Origin: Leptolyngbya sp. SIO4C1 | GTDB lineage: Bacteria > Cyanobacteriota > Cyanobacteriia > Phormidesmidales > Phormidesmidaceae | Direction of reading: 5' to 3' | DNA: 33,110 nucleotides | Assembly (NCBI GenBank): GCA_010671975.1 | Contig: JAAHIA010000008.1 | Span: 1-33,110, forward strand | Shown here: positions 1-9,761 of the stretch, one piece after another | Numbering within the stretch: the stretch's first letter is position 1 | Layout of the letters: each line of letters opens with the position of its first letter | Translations under genes and position numbers: made by a program | The notes under the pieces: model-generated | The model's input: the letters and a program-made list of their open reading frames with translations, nothing else | Told to the model about the DNA's origin: nothing | Databases searched by the model: none

Positions 1-251
1 AGTCGCCCCTGACCCACCGCTGCTACCGCCTGCTTCATAGAAATGGTTTTAGGTCGCTCAGTCAGCCCTAGGCGCGCGCAGCCCACCCCTACTGCTCCAG
101 AGGAGACTAAAATTACCCGATTGCCCTGACGCCGCAGCTGACTCAGTGTCTCTACCAGTCGCGCTAGGGTCGAGAGGGCCAAATATCCGGTAACCGGCTG
201 CGTCAGGCTCGATGTGCCAATCTTAACCACCACCGTCAGCGAAGTCTGCAC
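1..251 (-). CDS. proB: Glutamate 5-kinase, N-terminal part (runs off the window's left edge)
   Basis: Reverse-strand translation from a GTG at 251: [63 protein letters not shown]...[11 protein letters not shown]. Contains the KIGTSSLT and VSSGAVGVG motifs of glutamate 5-kinase; in-frame TAA just upstream. Confidence 0.9.
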   Translation of the reverse strand, partial: MQTSLTVVVKIGTSSLTQPVTGYLALSTLARLVETLSQLRRQGNRVILVSSGAVGVGCARLGLTERPKTISMKQAVAAVGQGR

Positions 252-291
252 CGCAGCTTACCTAAATCTCAACAGCCCTAACAGGAAAGCA

Positions 292-321
292 TAAAAACAG
301 GGACATAGCGAGCTACGTCCC
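292..321 (-). terminator. Candidate intrinsic terminator downstream of yqeG
   Basis: Minus strand GGGACGTAG-ctcg-CTATGTCCC (one mismatch) followed by TGTTTTTATG. Confidence 0.55.
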
Positions 322-463
322 CAGTCTTTTATTATGTTCGCGCGCACTTGTATAAGCTTGGGGTCTTTATATGGCGATGACCCCATTCAATACTCCCATG
401 ATCCCAGCAAAACTGAAGCGTCCCGAAAGCTGTAATCTTTTCTTTAGATTTTGCGATCGCGCT

Positions 464-988
464 TTACGACAGCGCTTTCAGCGTCACACCTAGCCGGGCT
501 GAGAGCCAAATTTCAAAATTGCGCACGCACTTTTTAGGATTGGCAGCCAGCGGATCAACCATCGGATCGACCAGGATGGTAAACATGCCAATCCGGTTAC
601 CGGCCAGCACGTCGGTAAACAGCCGATCGCCCACCATGCCAATTTGGTGAGGCGGTCGATCTAAAATGGCCGCTGCCTGTCGCAGCTTGCGACGGGAGGG
701 CTTGCCTGCAGCGGTAAAGTAGGGCACATCCAGCGCGGTGGCGATGCGGCGAATTCGCACCTGATTCAGGTTATTGCTCACCAGCACAATCGCAACCGAA
801 GCCTTCACCCGATCGGCCCACTGCTTGACGTCAGCCATTGGGTCGCTCTGTCGAAAAGGGACCAGCGTCTCGTCAACGTCTAAAATCAGTCCGCTGAGCT
901 GATGCTGGCGAATGATATCGGGCGTGAGCCCTAAAATTGAATCTCCGAGCACCAGATCCGGCTGCAGTAGCGGTCCCCATTCAAACAT
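464..988 (-). CDS. yqeG: YqeG family HAD IIIA-type phosphatase
   Basis: 174 aa; GLILDVDETLVPF motif I, VLVSNN motif II, GKPSRRKLRQA and GMVGDRLFTDVLAGNRIGM motif III. Confidence 0.88.
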   Translation of the reverse strand: MFEWGPLLQPDLVLGDSILGLTPDIIRQHQLSGLILDVDETLVPFRQSDPMADVKQWADRVKASVAIVLVSNNLNQVRIRRIATALDVPYFTAAGKPSRRKLRQAAAILDRPPHQIGMVGDRLFTDVLAGNRIGMFTILVDPMVDPLAANPKKCVRNFEIWLSARLGVTLKALS

Positions 989-1068
989 GGCGATTCATCG
1001 ATCTCCTGATAAGATATCTCCTGGTAAAGGTCACCTCGGCGCTGCACGAATGCGAAACAGGCGCTTTG

Positions 1069-2142
1069 CTAGTTTATCTCAGGATTTTCCTGCTGAGCAT
1101 CGATGCCGTCGCGGATTCGCGCTTGGGCAATTTCATGCTCGGCCAGCGTACTGCTAAACACGTGAGTGCCATCATAGCGGGCGACAAAGTACAAATAGTC
1201 TGTGTAAGGCGGATTCAAGGACGCTTCTAGGCTGGCTAGGCCAGGACTGGCAATCGGCGTCGGCGGCAGCCCCGGATTGAGGTAGGTATTGTAGTCGTTA
1301 GGCGTATTGACCTGAGCCAGCGTCAGCGGATTTTCGGGCGTCTGGGTCACACCTAGGCCATATTCTACGGTCGGATCGGCCCCGAGCGTCATGCCCTCTT
1401 CGAGGCGGCGCGCAAAGACGCTGGCAATGGTTGAGCGCTCATCGGCAATCACGGCTTCTTTTTCGACGATGCTGGCCAAAGTCACCCAGTCTACCAGGTC
1501 ATAGCGGCTGCGCTGCTGCTGGTAGAGCGGTAGCGCCACCTGCTCAAAGCGGGTCAGCATCATGTCAATGATGGCCTCAGCGCTGATGGCTTCGCTCGGC
1601 AGCTGATAGGTATCAGGATAGAGAAATCCTTCTAGGTGAGGCAGCGCCTGCGGTAGCCAGGGATAGCGGTCATACGGAATCTGCTCGGTCGCTGCTAGAA
1701 ATTCGTCGGCTGACACCAGCCCCTGAGACGCTAACGAAGCTGCCATCTGACCGCGATTCCAGCCTTCAGGAATGGTGAAGCTGAGCTCTACCACATCACC
1801 AGACCAAATCTGCTCAGCAATTTCGGCCAGCGGCTGCGACGGTGAAACTGCGTAGGTGCCGGCCTGAAAGCCGCCTTCGGCTTCTCGCCAGAGCTTCCAG
1901 CGGGTTAGCAGCTTCCAAGCGGTGGTGGAGCGAATCAGGCCAGCAGCTTCAAGATCTTGACCAATCTGCTGTGCTGAGGTCCCGGAAGGAATTTGAATTT
2001 GCACCAGCTCATCAGGCTCAGTGGCTTCGGCCTGTACCGGCTCTTTGGCCCAGCTCCACCAGGCCCAGCTTTGCCAGGCAATGCCGGCAAAAAATGCCAG
2101 GGTTGCTAAATACAGTATCCGTCTGAAAAGTTTTAATTTCAT
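1069..2142 (-). CDS. mltG: Endolytic transglycosylase MltG (YceG-like)
   Basis: 357 aa; N-terminal TM segment; LEGFLYPDTYQLP, ASIVEKEAV, LGADPTVEYGLG, YNTYLNPGLPPTPIASPGLASLEA and YFVARYDGTHVFSSTLAEH are MltG signatures. Confidence 0.93.
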   Translation of the reverse strand: MKLKLFRRILYLATLAFFAGIAWQSWAWWSWAKEPVQAEATEPDELVQIQIPSGTSAQQIGQDLEAAGLIRSTTAWKLLTRWKLWREAEGGFQAGTYAVSPSQPLAEIAEQIWSGDVVELSFTIPEGWNRGQMAASLASQGLVSADEFLAATEQIPYDRYPWLPQALPHLEGFLYPDTYQLPSEAISAEAIIDMMLTRFEQVALPLYQQQRSRYDLVDWVTLASIVEKEAVIADERSTIASVFARRLEEGMTLGADPTVEYGLGVTQTPENPLTLAQVNTPNDYNTYLNPGLPPTPIASPGLASLEASLNPPYTDYLYFVARYDGTHVFSSTLAEHEIAQARIRDGIDAQQENPEIN

Positions 2143-2169
2143 GACTCAGGGGCAAGTCAACCAGGTTGA

Positions 2170-2733
2170 CTACTCTAATACATCAAACAGCTGATCTTCT
2201 AGCTGTGGCTGAATGCGCTGAAATTCTTCCGGAGAAAGTAAAACGGTTTGACCATTGCGATCGCGCTTTGCAAAGAATAGCAGAGGTTCTAACGGAGTAC
2301 AGAGCGTATATTGCTCATCCTCGTGAAAAAAGGTGGCCAGCATTTGAAATTCGTCCACGGTAGACTCACTGGCGTCGTCGCTTGGCACCTCTAGCGAAAA
2401 GCAGTTTTCTTCTTGAATTTCTGGCAGCTCGCCCGCTGCGGTCAGGGTGTGAGCACTGCGCTGCAGCGTGAGATCTAATTCGGCTAGCACGGCTTTAGCA
2501 GTCGGAAACAGCTCGTCAATGTCGCCTTCGTCAATATCTGCCAGCAGCTCCTCGTCATCGTCATCTTCTGACTGCCAGACAAACACTTCGATCGGGGCGT
2601 CGACGGGCAGCAGCAGCAGGTAGTCTTCGCCATCGACCGTCAGCGTTTGCTCAATAAAGCAGTCAAGGGTGCGGCCAGCCTCATCGCTTAGCGTCACAGT
2701 AGGGCTGTCAAAATCGTCTGTAAAGTCCGGCAT
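2170..2733 (-). CDS. DUF3727 (DUF1292-like) domain protein
   Basis: 187 aa acidic protein (VTLSDEAGRTLDCFIEQTLTVDGEDYLLLLPVDAPIEVFVWQ) adjacent to mltG and ruvX, as in other cyanobacteria. Confidence 0.75.
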   Translation of the reverse strand: MPDFTDDFDSPTVTLSDEAGRTLDCFIEQTLTVDGEDYLLLLPVDAPIEVFVWQSEDDDDEELLADIDEGDIDELFPTAKAVLAELDLTLQRSAHTLTAAGELPEIQEENCFSLEVPSDDASESTVDEFQMLATFFHEDEQYTLCTPLEPLLFFAKRDRNGQTVLLSPEEFQRIQPQLEDQLFDVLE

Positions 2734-2806
2734 GCAAAATCTCCCTAGCAGCTGATTGCAAGAATAGTCTATGACTGCCCCTCGAAGCAGCTAAATCTAG
2801 GAAAAA

Positions 2807-3226
2807 TTAGCGCGAGCGTCGCTGATCTAACCACTGCTGCAGAATAATCGCGGCGGCCTTGCGATCGATCAGGGCTCGATTGCGCCTAGGCGAGAGCTTT
2901 TCAGCAATCAGTAGCTGCTCTGCTTGAAACGACGTCAGTCGCTCATCGACGAATTCGACCGGCAGTGAGAGCGCTTGCGATAGGCGGCTGGCGAATTTTT
3001 GCACCTGGCGGGCCTGAAAGCCTAAGCTGCCGCTCATCGTATAGGGCAGCCCCACCACCAGCACGCTCACCTGCCGCTCGGCAATCAGCGCCTGCAGCTG
3101 CTCAACCACCTGCTGAAAGGACCTGTATTCTAAAGTCGTTAGGCCAGTGGCAATCAGACCGGTGCGATCGCAGCCAGCCACACCAATCCGCTTTCGCCCC
3201 ACATCTAGCCCCAGTGCCGAAATCAT
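2807..3226 (-). CDS. ruvX: Holliday junction resolvase RuvX / YqgF
   Basis: 139 aa; ISALGLDVGRKRIGVAGCD, VLVVGLPYTMSGSLGFQARQVQKF, VEFVDERLTSFQAE, RKAAAIILQQWLD. Confidence 0.93.
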   Translation of the reverse strand: MISALGLDVGRKRIGVAGCDRTGLIATGLTTLEYRSFQQVVEQLQALIAERQVSVLVVGLPYTMSGSLGFQARQVQKFASRLSQALSLPVEFVDERLTSFQAEQLLIAEKLSPRRNRALIDRKAAAIILQQWLDQRRSR

Positions 3227-3261
3227 TGCATGCTTTACGAATCGCAGCTCTAGCTCAGCCC

Positions 3262-4479
3262 TCAGATCGTCGGCTGAGCCGGATCGTCAAAGCCCGGCGG
3301 CAATTCTGTAGACCTGCAGTCGGGCAGCGGCGCTGAGTCCGAAGCGCGGCGCGGATGCAGCGAGAAGCGGCCAGGAATCGGCTTACCGGAAGGCTGTAGT
3401 CCTTGAAGCACGTCTGGCAGGTGCAGCCCCTCTAGCGACACCATCTTAGATTCGCGAACCTTGTGCCACACCGAGCGAGACATCATCAGCGTATGCTCGA
3501 CTTCTGCTGCGCCCATGCTCTTGAGATAGCTCTCACGCTCGGGCTGATAGTCTAGCGAGGCCAGCCGCAGCGACTGGTCCGGGAACCCCTGCACTATCTG
3601 CGCCATCTGTGCCATCAGCTCGGCGTAAAGCCAGGTGTAGGCCGGATGTACCGTCAGCTTCGCGGCATGAGGGTAGCCGCCGTCGCGACAGATTTTCAGC
3701 TGAAAGTAGCCAATAGCCGCCTTGCGCTGCGGCTCAAAAACATAGGCCGAGACGGTCTCGGTACGGCGCATCCAGCGGCCAATCTGGCTGCCTACGGCGC
3801 TGACCAGGTTAGTCTTAAAGTCTTGAATCTGATGGTCAAACACCTGTCGCACCAGCGGCGGCATCGACACGGTCTCTAGCTGATAAATCAGCTGTGCATC
3901 GGCGTTGCTAACCGGCAGCAGGTTGGGCAGATCGGGCTCATGCTGAGCCAGCTGGGCCAGCTGCTCAGCGGCAATTGACCAGTAGGTAATGTGAGCTAGC
4001 GGCTGAAAGCCGTTCTGGCGATAGAGCGCCAGGCCAAACTTGTCGCCAATGTCGGTTTCACTAATCCAGGTGTGGGCTTCCCAAATCGTTTCAAAGCAGT
4101 GACGTAGCAGCTGACTGGCGGCATCCAAGCTCAGCGTTAGCTGCCCTGTCTGCCCGGATTTCACCACTACCCGGTCCACTCGCCAGGTGCTGCGCGTTCG
4201 ATTGAAGGGCGAGGCTTCGATCAGGCCGCGCACCTGATGGTCCTTTTCTGCGACGAAGGCCGCAAACTGACGCTGCAGCGGATTGGGCAGCAGCGTTAGC
4301 AGCTGCATCGGCCCGTACCATTTGCGCATCTGCTGCAGATAGGACGGCAGCTTTGTCCCTGCCGTAAACTGACCAGCCGAAACGACCTCGGTCTCGCTGC
4401 TAGAGACGAGCTTGTCAATATCGCGAAAATGAACAGACCGGATCGTTAACGATCCATCATCGGCATTGGCTTGCGGCAT
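3262..4479 (-). CDS. GNAT-like acetyltransferase-related cyanobacterial protein
   Basis: 405 aa; overall layout resembles cyanobacterial proteins annotated GNAT (SLTIRSVHFRDIDKL..., GLALYRQNGFQPLAHITYW). Confidence 0.6.
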   Translation of the reverse strand: MPQANADDGSLTIRSVHFRDIDKLVSSSETEVVSAGQFTAGTKLPSYLQQMRKWYGPMQLLTLLPNPLQRQFAAFVAEKDHQVRGLIEASPFNRTRSTWRVDRVVVKSGQTGQLTLSLDAASQLLRHCFETIWEAHTWISETDIGDKFGLALYRQNGFQPLAHITYWSIAAEQLAQLAQHEPDLPNLLPVSNADAQLIYQLETVSMPPLVRQVFDHQIQDFKTNLVSAVGSQIGRWMRRTETVSAYVFEPQRKAAIGYFQLKICRDGGYPHAAKLTVHPAYTWLYAELMAQMAQIVQGFPDQSLRLASLDYQPERESYLKSMGAAEVEHTLMMSRSVWHKVRESKMVSLEGLHLPDVLQGLQPSGKPIPGRFSLHPRRASDSAPLPDCRSTELPPGFDDPAQPTI

Positions 4480-4512
4480 AGAGGCTACGCTTGCAACAGT
4501 GCCTAGCGCAGG

Positions 4513-5685
4513 CTAGGGCTTAGGACGAATGAGCACCACCGGGGTCTGCTCATCAGCATTCCCAGCTGGGTTATCAATCAGAGCCTTACTAATTAAGTCT
4601 AGATCGGTATCTGGGGTGGCTGCCAATATCTTAACTGCTTTAAGGTCGTTGACGTCGACAATCGCCGCTTTTAAGCCGGTTTCTTGATGAATTTGCTGCA
4701 CCAGCCCTGCCGCATCTTTGGGACCTAGCACAATGAACTGATCGTAGGGTGGCAGCGTACCGGTAACGTCGTCAATCAGGCGAGCCTGCTCGCCAGCTAG
4801 CTCGTAGAACAAGCCGGGCTTACCCAGGAACTTTTTCGCGATCGCGCCAGCTGCAAAGGCATAGACCACTCGCCAAGGGCCAACGATATCGATCAGCGTT
4901 TGCATCCCGCAGGCGGTCGCCAGGCTAGAGGTCGGCATAAAGAAATAGCAGATGCGCTTGGCTACCCAGCCCGGTCGAACATCGCTGGGATGCCGCCAGC
5001 GGCCCTGCATAATGGCGATCGGCGTTTCTCCTAGGGTGACAATATCGCCGGGTTTGGCATGCAGACTGACATAGCGCTTGACCACCTCGATGGGTGAATC
5101 CAGATGCGTGAGCAGATGCGTTGGCACCGGCAGCACATCGGCAACGGCCGTCTCCCGCCAGCGGTTAGCTGCCTCGGGCTTTGGAAACCGCAGCGGCACA
5201 ATCACATGCCCGGCTTTCGGAATGCGGCCTTCGGGGCCGTAGGTCAGATAGCGCACTCGCACCCACACGGCTTTGAGCGCGCGCAGGTCGGGACCTTGGA
5301 TCTCTACCCGAACCTTCATGCCGGTGGTTTTGCCAATTTTGACAATGTAGGCAAACCAGTAGCCATCCGATCGGGCTGGAGCATCTTCATGGTGGGGCAC
5401 CACGCTGATGCGAACCGTCACCCCCTTAAGCGATTCACCCGAGAGCAGCGTTGCCTCGGCGCTGACCTCAGGCACCATAATTTCTAGTTGCCGCGTCTGG
5501 TTGATCAGCTTTGGACTGCCGACGATCACATAGCGCTCAGGTTCATAGGTGGTGATATTCCATTCACCGGCAGCAAACTCTAGCCGATTGCCCGGTCGCT
5601 GCCGATACTGCCACTCTATCAGCAGCCAGACAACCACGGCCGCTAGCACCAGCAGGCCAATTAGCGTTCCCAAAATCCCTGCCAT
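4513..5685 (-). CDS. CofE-like F420-0:gamma-glutamyl ligase family protein
   Basis: 390 aa; N-terminal TM; PGDIVTLGETPIAIMQGRWRHPSDVRPGWVAKRICYFFMPTSSLATACGMQTLIDIVGPWRVVYAF, typical of the cyanobacterial F420-0 ligase-like family. Confidence 0.78.
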   Translation of the reverse strand: MAGILGTLIGLLVLAAVVVWLLIEWQYRQRPGNRLEFAAGEWNITTYEPERYVIVGSPKLINQTRQLEIMVPEVSAEATLLSGESLKGVTVRISVVPHHEDAPARSDGYWFAYIVKIGKTTGMKVRVEIQGPDLRALKAVWVRVRYLTYGPEGRIPKAGHVIVPLRFPKPEAANRWRETAVADVLPVPTHLLTHLDSPIEVVKRYVSLHAKPGDIVTLGETPIAIMQGRWRHPSDVRPGWVAKRICYFFMPTSSLATACGMQTLIDIVGPWRVVYAFAAGAIAKKFLGKPGLFYELAGEQARLIDDVTGTLPPYDQFIVLGPKDAAGLVQQIHQETGLKAAIVDVNDLKAVKILAATPDTDLDLISKALIDNPAGNADEQTPVVLIRPKP

Positions 5686-5784
5686 TCGGGGGTCTCCTTA
5701 TCAGCACGGGGTGGCGTGCCAGATTACATCAGTACGAGTTGTATCGCACTCTTGAACCAGAGGCAATCAATGCAGTGCTTTCGC

Positions 5785-5837
5785 CCGCCTGGGCAGCCGC
5801 CAGGTGAGGATTCAGCCCAGGCGGTCAGCCCTGAATC
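5785..5837. promoter_or_regulatory. Interlocked inverted repeats in the divergent cofE-like / cruF intergenic region
   Basis: CCGCCTGGGC (5785-5794) pairs perfectly with GCCCAGGCGG (5815-5824). GATTCAG (5809-5815) pairs with CTGAATC (5831-5837). The two pairings are interleaved. Confidence 0.5.
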
Positions 5838-5930
5838 GCCAGCACCCTGCAATTTTGACGTTTACAAAACTTAAAGCTTGCGTCACGATGCAGGTGTCGG
5901 CTCTCTCAATTTTAATCTCGGGCATCTTTC

Positions 5931-6809
5931 ATGAATCAGCTAGCGCAGACGACTCAGGCCTTCCTATGGAGCCATATCTTGGCGATGTTCTTTGGTTTAG
6001 CCGGACTTCTGTGGGTGATGCCGCATCCTGAATGGTTGGCCGCTGTGCCCGCTGGTACGCAGCTCTTTCGCTGGAGCATGGCCGGGGGCGGCGTGATCTA
6101 CATTGTGCTGGGTGCGATCGCGGTGGCGCTGTATGCAGCACATCATCTCGGTTACAAAGCCTTAATCATCTTTAGCCTAGCGGCGATCGGCATTTCGCTC
6201 ACCAGCGAGCTGCTCGGCACCAGCACTGGCTTTCCGTTCGGCCATTACAGCTACCTCAACGGGCTAGGCTACAAAATTGCCGGGCTAGTGCCGTTTACAA
6301 TTCCGCTATCTTGGTTTTACCTAGGTCTGTCGGCCTACTGTCTGGCCCGAGGCGCGCTGGTTAGCTCCCCCCGACAGTGGCTGCGACAGGGCCTAGCGGT
6401 GGTCTTGGGGGCAGGATTACTCACCGCCTGGGACTTTGTGCTGGATCCGGCCATGAGTCAAACTGCCTTACCGTTCTGGTACTGGCATCAGCCAGGCGCC
6501 TTTTTTGGCATGCCCTATCAGAATTTTTGGGGCTGGCTGGGCACTGGGATTGTCTTCATGGGCGTTGCTGCCTTTGGCTGGCGCCGTCTGCCGAGCACCT
6601 ACGGGCTCTCGCGATCGCAGCTGAGCTTCTGGCTTTGGATGTACCTCGCTAACTTTGGCTTTGCACTGGTCATGAGCCTCTCAGCCGGGTTTGGGCGGCT
6701 GGCGCTGCTGGGACTGACGGTTGGGGTGATGCCGGCGCTGCTCTGCTGGTGGCAAACGCCGGCTGAGCCCTCAGCAGAGACTGCCAGCGCGCTTGCCGCT
6801 GAGCGGTGA
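5931..6809 (+). CDS. cruF: Carotenoid 1'-hydroxylase CruF (gamma-carotene hydratase family)
   Basis: 292 aa multi-TM protein; SELLGTSTGFPFGHYSYLNGLGYKIAGLVPFTIPLSWFYLGLSAY and AWDFVLDPAMSQTALPFWYWHQPGAFFGMPYQNFWGW; immediately followed by a cruG-like gene. Confidence 0.88.
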   Translation: MNQLAQTTQAFLWSHILAMFFGLAGLLWVMPHPEWLAAVPAGTQLFRWSMAGGGVIYIVLGAIAVALYAAHHLGYKALIIFSLAAIGISLTSELLGTSTGFPFGHYSYLNGLGYKIAGLVPFTIPLSWFYLGLSAYCLARGALVSSPRQWLRQGLAVVLGAGLLTAWDFVLDPAMSQTALPFWYWHQPGAFFGMPYQNFWGWLGTGIVFMGVAAFGWRRLPSTYGLSRSQLSFWLWMYLANFGFALVMSLSAGFGRLALLGLTVGVMPALLCWWQTPAEPSAETASALAAER

Positions 6810-6834
6810 GTTATTCCTTCCGGCTGGACCTCTG

Positions 6835-8058
6835 ATGCTCGCAACGACAACGATGGATGCCTGCAGCTGGGTTAGCGCAATCGCGCTGCTGGCCCTGTTT
6901 TATCAGCTGCCGGCGGTGGCTCTCTGGCTGAGCCGGTTGCTGCAAGGACCCAGCCGTCGCCCACCAGTGCAGCCGGTTGCTGCAGGAGAACAGAAAAGCC
7001 CAAATAGCGGTGCCATCACTATCGTTGTACCCACGCTAAATGAGGCTGCCCGCATTGGTCCTTGCCTGGCAGGACTGCGCCAGCAGGGGGACGACGTGCG
7101 TGAAATTTTGATTGTTGATAGCGAGTCGCAGGATGGCACGCGCGAGCAGGTCAAAGCTGTTGCCGCGCAGGATTCGCGCTTTCAGCTGCTGAGCGACGCA
7201 CCGCTGCCGCCAGGCTGGATCGGTCGTCCCTGGGCACTGCACACCGGTTTTTTGAACAGCTCACCTCACAGCCACTGGATTTTGGGCATTGATGCCGATA
7301 CGCAACCAGCCCCGCAGCTCGCAGCCAGCCTAGCCAGCGCTGCCGATGCCGCAGGCTACGACTTAGTCTCTCTATCCCCCCGGTTTATTCTCAAAACTTG
7401 GCCAGAATGCTGGCTGCAGCCGGCCCTGCTGATGACGCTGCTCTACCGATTTGGACCGGTGGGTCAGCCGCCCCTGACAGCCGAGCGAGTGATGGCCAAC
7501 GGTCAGTGCTTTCTCTGCCGGCGTCAGCTGCTGCGATCGCTAAACGGCTATACCGCTGCTCGCAGCTCTTTTTGCGATGATGTGACCTTGGCTCGCCAGG
7601 CTGCCCTGCAGGGGGCCAAGGTCGGCTTTTGGGACGGTGCTGAACTGCTGGATGTGCGCATGTATGAAGGCTTTTGGGAAACTTGGCAAGAGTGGGGCCG
7701 ATCGCTCGATCTCAAAGATGCCAGTTCTCGGTCGCAGCTATGGAGCGATATTTGGCTGCTCTCAGCCGTGCAGGCACTACCCTGGCTGCTGCTGCCGCTT
7801 GGCTTTGGGGCTATCTACACCAATCTCGTCAGCCCAATGGTCTGGTGGCTACTGAGCGTCAACGGCAGCCTGATTGTCATCCGGGTTGCGCTGCTAGCAG
7901 CGCTGCGACCTAGCTACCGGCTAGAAGCTGGCGGCTGGGCCTTTTGGCTATCGCCGCTGGCTGACCCGCTAGCCACGCTGCGGATTGTGCTATCGGCGCT
8001 ACAGCGCCCGACCCAGTGGCGCGGTCGCATCTATGCTACAAGCGTTGCTGACCGCTAG
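6835..8058 (+). CDS. cruG: Glycosyltransferase family 2, CruG-like (carotenoid/myxol 2'-O-glycosyltransferase)
   Basis: TIVVPTLNEAARIGPCLAGLRQQ, ILIVDSESQDGTREQV, GIDADTQPAP, directly downstream of cruF. ATG at 6835 preferred; the ORF opens at 6793 (TTG) overlapping cruF. Confidence 0.82.
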   Translation: MLATTTMDACSWVSAIALLALFYQLPAVALWLSRLLQGPSRRPPVQPVAAGEQKSPNSGAITIVVPTLNEAARIGPCLAGLRQQGDDVREILIVDSESQDGTREQVKAVAAQDSRFQLLSDAPLPPGWIGRPWALHTGFLNSSPHSHWILGIDADTQPAPQLAASLASAADAAGYDLVSLSPRFILKTWPECWLQPALLMTLLYRFGPVGQPPLTAERVMANGQCFLCRRQLLRSLNGYTAARSSFCDDVTLARQAALQGAKVGFWDGAELLDVRMYEGFWETWQEWGRSLDLKDASSRSQLWSDIWLLSAVQALPWLLLPLGFGAIYTNLVSPMVWWLLSVNGSLIVIRVALLAALRPSYRLEAGGWAFWLSPLADPLATLRIVLSALQRPTQWRGRIYATSVADR

Positions 8059-8534
8059 GCCTTAGACAGCAGCGCAAACAGGTCATCCTCGATGTCGTAG
8101 CCGAGCAAATGCGTCATCTGCTTCAGGCGATTGCGGCCTGCAACGTCATGAGTTTCTAGCCAGCGGTGCAGCACAAAAATCTTACGCATAACAAAAATTT
8201 CTAGCGCTTCGGGATTGTAGCGAATGCCGTCAATCGGGCTGAACTGGTGCGGCACGAGCATAGCCGTGTAGCGCGCCAGTTCGCCTGCTTCCCAATCTAA
8301 ATAAAGCGGCAGCCAGGGATAGCGGCTGTCTAGCCGAATAAACCACAGCCGCACTTCTGGAACCTCTGAAAGCTCTCTAGGGTCGGAGGCTTCACGGGGA
8401 TAGTCAATCTCAAACCGGATTGGCTCAGCCGCCTGTAGCGCAGGATTCGCAAGCAGCGGTGATAAAACCGTCTCAGCCGGCTCTAAATTGAGGGTCTGCA
8501 TTTCCTCTGTGTTCACAGTAATGGTGTAGGTCAT
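8055..8534 (-). CDS. crr6: CRR6-family NdhI maturation factor (DUF1817)
   Basis: 159 aa; VRLWFIRLDSRYPWLPLYLDWEAGELARYTAMLVPHQFSPIDGIRYNPEALEIFVMRKIFVLHRWL is the CRR6/DUF1817 core. Confidence 0.82.
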   Translation of the reverse strand: MTYTITVNTEEMQTLNLEPAETVLSPLLANPALQAAEPIRFEIDYPREASDPRELSEVPEVRLWFIRLDSRYPWLPLYLDWEAGELARYTAMLVPHQFSPIDGIRYNPEALEIFVMRKIFVLHRWLETHDVAGRNRLKQMTHLLGYDIEDDLFALLSKA

Positions 8535-8587
8535 AAACCCCGTATGCTGAAATTGCCTTCCTCTATCAAACCAAGTTTCTAACCCCT

Positions 8588-9727
8588 ATGGCAGCTCATC
8601 CTTCCGTTCATGCGCCTATTCGCGTCTGCATCACGCTAGGCACCCGACCCGAAGCGATTAAAATGGCGCCAGTCATTCAGCAGTTTCGGCAAGCGTCCGG
8701 TTTTGAGACACAGGTTGTGCTCACCGGACAGCATCGAGAGATGGTCGATCAGGTGATGCAGCTGTTTGAGCTTCAGGCCGATCGCGATCTTAAGATCATG
8801 CAGCCAAAGCAGACGCTGACTGAGATTACCTGCCGCAGCCTGCAGGGCCTAGAAACGCTGTTTAAGGAGCTTGCGCCTCAGATTGTTCTGGTTCAAGGCG
8901 ACACCACCACCGCCTTTGCAGCGGCGCTCGCTGCTTTCTATCAGCAGATTCCCGTGGGTCACGTCGAGGCGGGACTGCGCACAGATAACATCTTTAATCC
9001 TTTTCCGGAAGAAGCTAATCGGCGGCTGATCTCTCAGATCACGACGCTGCACTTTGCCCCAACGGCGACCTCGGTCGCTAATATCGAAGCGTCGGGGACG
9101 GTCGGCGCTATCCATCAGACAGGCAACACGGTAATTGATGCGCTTTTAACCGTCGCTCAGAAGCAGCCGGCCTGCAAAGTCCCAGGCTTAGACTGGAGCC
9201 AGTATCGGGTAATTCTCTCAACCGTACATCGGCGCGAAAACTGGGGCACACCGCTGACCGATATCGCGCAGAGCTTTCTGCAGATTTTAGATAAGTTTCC
9301 TGATACGGCACTGCTGCTGCCGCTGCACCGCAATCCCACCGTGCGCGATCCGCTTACAGCTGCGCTCGGGGATCATCCGCGCGTCTTTCTTACCGAGCCG
9401 CTAGACTACGCTCAGCTCGTTGGAGCAATGCAGCGCTGCTATCTGCTGCTGACTGACTCAGGCGGCCTGCAAGAAGAAGCACCCGGCCTGGGTAAACCGG
9501 TGCTAGTTTTACGCGAGACCACGGAGCGTCCAGAAGCGGTTCAAGCCGGAACGGCCAAGCTGGTTGGCACTGACCCCAGCCGCGTAACGGCAGCAGCGGC
9601 CGAGCTATTGGGCAATGCCGCCGCCTATGAAGCGATGGCTAAAGCCGTCAATCCGTTTGGTGACGGTCAGGCTGCGAAGCGGATTGTACAGCTGGTCACA
9701 GACTACTTTAATCGCGAGTTATTCTAG
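8588..9727 (+). CDS. wecB: UDP-N-acetylglucosamine 2-epimerase (non-hydrolysing)
   Basis: 379 aa; VCITLGTRPEAIKMAPVI, VLTGQHREMVDQV, LVQGDTTTAFAAALAAFYQQIPVGHVEAGLRT, FPEEANRRLI, TVHRRENWG, LLTDSGGLQEEAPGLGKPVLVLRETTERPEAV. Confidence 0.96.
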   Translation: MAAHPSVHAPIRVCITLGTRPEAIKMAPVIQQFRQASGFETQVVLTGQHREMVDQVMQLFELQADRDLKIMQPKQTLTEITCRSLQGLETLFKELAPQIVLVQGDTTTAFAAALAAFYQQIPVGHVEAGLRTDNIFNPFPEEANRRLISQITTLHFAPTATSVANIEASGTVGAIHQTGNTVIDALLTVAQKQPACKVPGLDWSQYRVILSTVHRRENWGTPLTDIAQSFLQILDKFPDTALLLPLHRNPTVRDPLTAALGDHPRVFLTEPLDYAQLVGAMQRCYLLLTDSGGLQEEAPGLGKPVLVLRETTERPEAVQAGTAKLVGTDPSRVTAAAAELLGNAAAYEAMAKAVNPFGDGQAAKRIVQLVTDYFNRELF

Positions 9728-9761
9728 TTGCGATTACTTTAGCTAATGCCTGGCTGATTGC

